This document shows, in pieces, positions 61,805 through 64,000 of a DNA stretch of 64,000 nucleotides. The notes under the pieces were generated by a model. The model did not search any database. It saw only the letters and a list, made by a program, of their open reading frames with translations, and was not told where the DNA came from. Within the stretch, counting starts at the first letter, position 1, and every line of letters starts with the position of its first letter. The DNA lies in NCBI GenBank assembly GCA_943369355.1, contig CALRMX020000004.1, forward strand, positions 1 through 64,000, written 5' to 3'. The position numbers and the translations under genes were made by a program. The DNA comes from UBA7662 sp943369355 (GTDB lineage Bacteria; Bacteroidota; Bacteroidia; UBA7662).

Positions 61805-62285
61805 GCACCTACTCCTCGGATTGCTGCTACTCGTTATGGGTAGTTGTGCACATCTCAACTATTTGCCTACGCCCGAAAAAACGGGGATCAACGAGTACGG
61901 GTCTTACATCCGAGTAACACTAAAAAGCAACTCGATAGAACGTGGAGAGCTCATCGCCCTCGACAGTACAAACCTCGTGGTACTTACCAAAAAGAAAAAG
62001 TTGCTGACCATACCGGTGAATGTAGTCAAACAATTCAAACTGCAATATGCCCGATCGAAAAGCTATGGTTGGACCATACCTGTATTCGGCTATTTATCTG
62101 GTGTACATGGTTGGTTTGCTGGCATAAGTTTACCCGTAAATTTAATCGTCACCATTTCGGTAACAGCATCGGGCAACAAAGCTTATAGCTACAGCCATAA
62201 AACCATCGGTTGGGATAAGCTCAAGATGTTTGCACGCTTTCCGCAAGGCATACCTCCGCATGTAGACCCCAGCCAACTCCGATAA
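61794..62285 (+). CDS. Small hypothetical lipoprotein
   Basis: 163 residues from ATG 61794, which lies inside the end of the preceding gene; the lipobox VMGSC (Cys18) follows directly. The core (GSYIRVTLKSNSIERGELIALDSTNLVVLTKKKKLLTIPVNVVKQFKLQYARSK, in pieces) resembles an Sm/SH3-like beta barrel in outline, then a hydrophobic helix (WFAGISLPVNLIVTISVTAS). Translation is coupled with the larger lipoprotein, so they likely act together. No known function. Confidence 0.75.
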   Translation: MKTRHLLLGLLLLVMGSCAHLNYLPTPEKTGINEYGSYIRVTLKSNSIERGELIALDSTNLVVLTKKKKLLTIPVNVVKQFKLQYARSKSYGWTIPVFGYLSGVHGWFAGISLPVNLIVTISVTASGNKAYSYSHKTIGWDKLKMFARFPQGIPPHVDPSQLR

Positions 62286-62496
62286 ATAATCCCCCCATAA
62301 AGCACCCTGCCGCCTTCCCTCAAAACCTTACACCACCACCCTATGCCCAAACGTGCAATTCATCATACTCGGCCCAAAACCTTCGCTTTTGTTCCAGATT
62401 TGGGCGTATAAGCGATATAAACCTTCGCCAATAAACAAGTTACCGGCAACCCTCAAAGACTGCGAAAATGAACATTCTAGCTATTAATAACCTTTT

Positions 62497-64000
62497 ATGA
62501 GACTGACAGAAAAACACTTTCGAGACACGAAACGCCTAATCGGAAAAATCAGTACAGCGAAAATTGCTAAATGGTTATTAGAAGAAGGATACTTTGCTGA
62601 ACAATATGTTTTGCCCCCAGCGTTCAAGGCTGTAGAATACAAGCGAAAGCGGAGTCCATATTTCAAGGTGACCGGATCTGCGAAAAAACATTTTAAACCA
62701 ACGACCTCTGACCTTATTTCAGTTTCATTCCCAAAATCACGATTGACTGAGAGAACTTTTGGAATAATTGAGCCGAAAATACACCATGATATCGTATGGT
62801 ATTTAATGAAAGAATGGAATGCAGTGCTAGCCCAACTCTTTCATAAAGACATTAAAATTGTCAATTATGGCTTTCCCATTCCGATAACTAAAAACAATGA
62901 AACCAATCTCGGCTCTTTAAGAGCAGGTAGAATGATTTATGAGTTTATAGAAATGGCCGAAACCGATTTAGTTTCGGAGGCTCATAAGTACAAATTTGTC
63001 GTTAAAACTGATATTAAGAATTTCTACCCATCAATTTATACTCATAGCATTTCATGGGCTTTGCATGGAAAAGACGATGCAAGGGCAGATCGGTTTACGT
63101 TTGCTTTACTTGGCAATAAACTTGACAAATTGTTTCAAAATGCCAATGACGGTTGTACTAATGGACTCCCTATTGGACCCGCAATTTCTGATTTACTCGG
63201 TGACATAATTTTGTCGGCAGTTGATCGAGAATGTTCAAAAGATTTGAAAAAGAAAAAAATTGATTTTGTTGGCGTTCGCTTCAAAGACGATTATCGGTTT
63301 CTATGTAATTCAAAAACAGATACTGAAATAATTATTAAGTCTTTGCAAACACAGATGCGATATTTCAATTTGAGTCTTAACGAAGGAAAATCTGATATTA
63401 AGGAATTGCCTGAAGGCCTTTTTAGACCTTGGACTTATGAGTATCAAAAATCATCTCTGCGTGACAAGAAAACTATTTCATACAAACAGTTTGAACACAC
63501 ATTACTTGCTGTTCTCCAAATTGACCAAAAACATCCTGACACAGGAGTTATTGACAAATTCTTGAGCGAACTAACCACAAATGACTACAAATTGAAGCTC
63601 AAGATAAAACAGAAAGAGATTCTAAAAACTTTTAGTTTACTTCTTATGCTTAAAGAAAGAAGGTCCAAAGCATTTCCTCAAATCCTTGCCATTATAGAGC
63701 ATATCTTTGTTAGCAACAAAAGTAAAATAGTGCTGCTTAATAAAATGAAAAACTCAATCGAAGGCCTCTTTTACAAAAAACTTTCGAACCAGACAGAGAA
63801 CCAATATGATCTACTATGGTTAACTTATTTCATTAAGTCAAGTGAACTATTCAAAATAAAATGGCCAAGGACAATAAATTCTGAGCTTTTAAAATCTTTA
63901 AAAGCCAACAATCAGACTTTCTTCACAACAGATCCGGACATTGAACTCTATTCAAAAATCAAGCGAAAGGGAAGCAATATTTCACTTCTGAAGCATCTAG
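62497..64000 (+). CDS. Reverse transcriptase of the Abi/DRT (unknown-group) type, 3' end outside window
   Basis: 501 codons are visible from ATG 62497 to the right edge, with no stop. RT motifs: A, VVKTDIKNFYPSIYTHSI (168-185); B, TNGLPIGPAISDLLGDIILS (221-240); C, RFKDDYRFL (261-269) with FKDD in place of the usual YxDD; D, NLSLNEGKSDIKELPEGLF (291-309). There is no group II intron maturase (X/En) region, no IS or retron-type N-terminus, and ~190 helical residues follow the RT core. This arrangement fits phage-defence RTs (AbiA/AbiK/UG-DRT). The exact class is not assigned. Very AT-rich compared with the core genome part of the window, so probably acquired. Confidence 0.82.
   Translation, partial: MRLTEKHFRDTKRLIGKISTAKIAKWLLEEGYFAEQYVLPPAFKAVEYKRKRSPYFKVTGSAKKHFKPTTSDLISVSFPKSRLTERTFGIIEPKIHHDIVWYLMKEWNAVLAQLFHKDIKIVNYGFPIPITKNNETNLGSLRAGRMIYEFIEMAETDLVSEAHKYKFVVKTDIKNFYPSIYTHSISWALHGKDDARADRFTFALLGNKLDKLFQNANDGCTNGLPIGPAISDLLGDIILSAVDRECSKDLKKKKIDFVGVRFKDDYRFLCNSKTDTEIIIKSLQTQMRYFNLSLNEGKSDIKELPEGLFRPWTYEYQKSSLRDKKTISYKQFEHTLLAVLQIDQKHPDTGVIDKFLSELTTNDYKLKLKIKQKEILKTFSLLLMLKERRSKAFPQILAIIEHIFVSNKSKIVLLNKMKNSIEGLFYKKLSNQTENQYDLLWLTYFIKSSELFKIKWPRTINSELLKSLKANNQTFFTTDPDIELYSKIKRKGSNISLLKHL

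Overview
The window reads as a chromosomal segment of a Bacteroidota bacterium at roughly 50% GC. Four things support this. Several secreted proteins end in type IX secretion (T9SS) type A sorting domains, and a PorZ homologue is present. Many start regions carry the Bacteroidota -7 promoter element TAnnTTTG instead of an E. coli-type -10 box, and Shine-Dalgarno sequences are not evident. Lineage-typical genes occur (DUF4290, an Asp-type MurA, a DnaJ with a reduced zinc region, recO next to porZ). Genus cannot be told from sequence alone.

Layout. 1-13 kb: a T9SS cargo gene cut by the left edge, grpE-dnaJ, a periplasmic thioredoxin, a frameshifted polyvalent-type kinase gene, murA-DUF4290-uvrD/pcrA, a second T9SS cargo gene, ndk and an SPFH lipoprotein. 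13-24 kb: a ~1970-residue T9SS beta-helix surface protein, two AlkD-type DNA alkylation repair genes, a DEAD-box helicase with a structured ~195-nt leader, and two outer-membrane beta-barrel genes. 24-31 kb: an ABC-F ATPase, a medium-chain reductase, and an ArsR-controlled operon (DHFR-like, ArsR, SRPBCC-VOC fusion) with two tandem palindromic operators. 31-49 kb is a stress and detoxification region. It holds two catalase-peroxidases (one exported, one cytosolic), each with an OxyR-type ATAG-N7-CTAT site upstream; two HxlR regulators with inverted-repeat operators; a DJ-1/PfpI protein; a porin-like barrel, bestrophin, TMEM175, carbonic anhydrase run; two short-chain or F420-type reductases; a geranylgeranyl-reductase-like flavoprotein and a methyltransferase; a pirin operon; and a CreD unit with two identical-pattern operators. 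49-53 kb: TetR, AlkB alkane hydroxylase and a GMC oxidoreductase, a likely alkane or terminal-alcohol oxidation unit. 53-58 kb: recO, porZ and a purF-like amidotransferase.

58-64 kb is an accessory region of mixed, partly AT-rich composition. A small helix-turn-helix/coiled-coil gene is followed by an AT-rich Abi-type gene with an RNxxxH (HEPN-like) motif. That gene lies between two 178-bp direct repeats made of the 3' end and flank of the HTH gene. A predicted ~85-nt transcript with its own promoter and terminator runs divergently from the Abi gene. Two lipoprotein genes follow, then an AT-rich reverse transcriptase gene of the non-retron, Abi/DRT-like kind that runs off the right edge. This Abi and RT block is the best candidate in the window for an undescribed or poorly described defence system.
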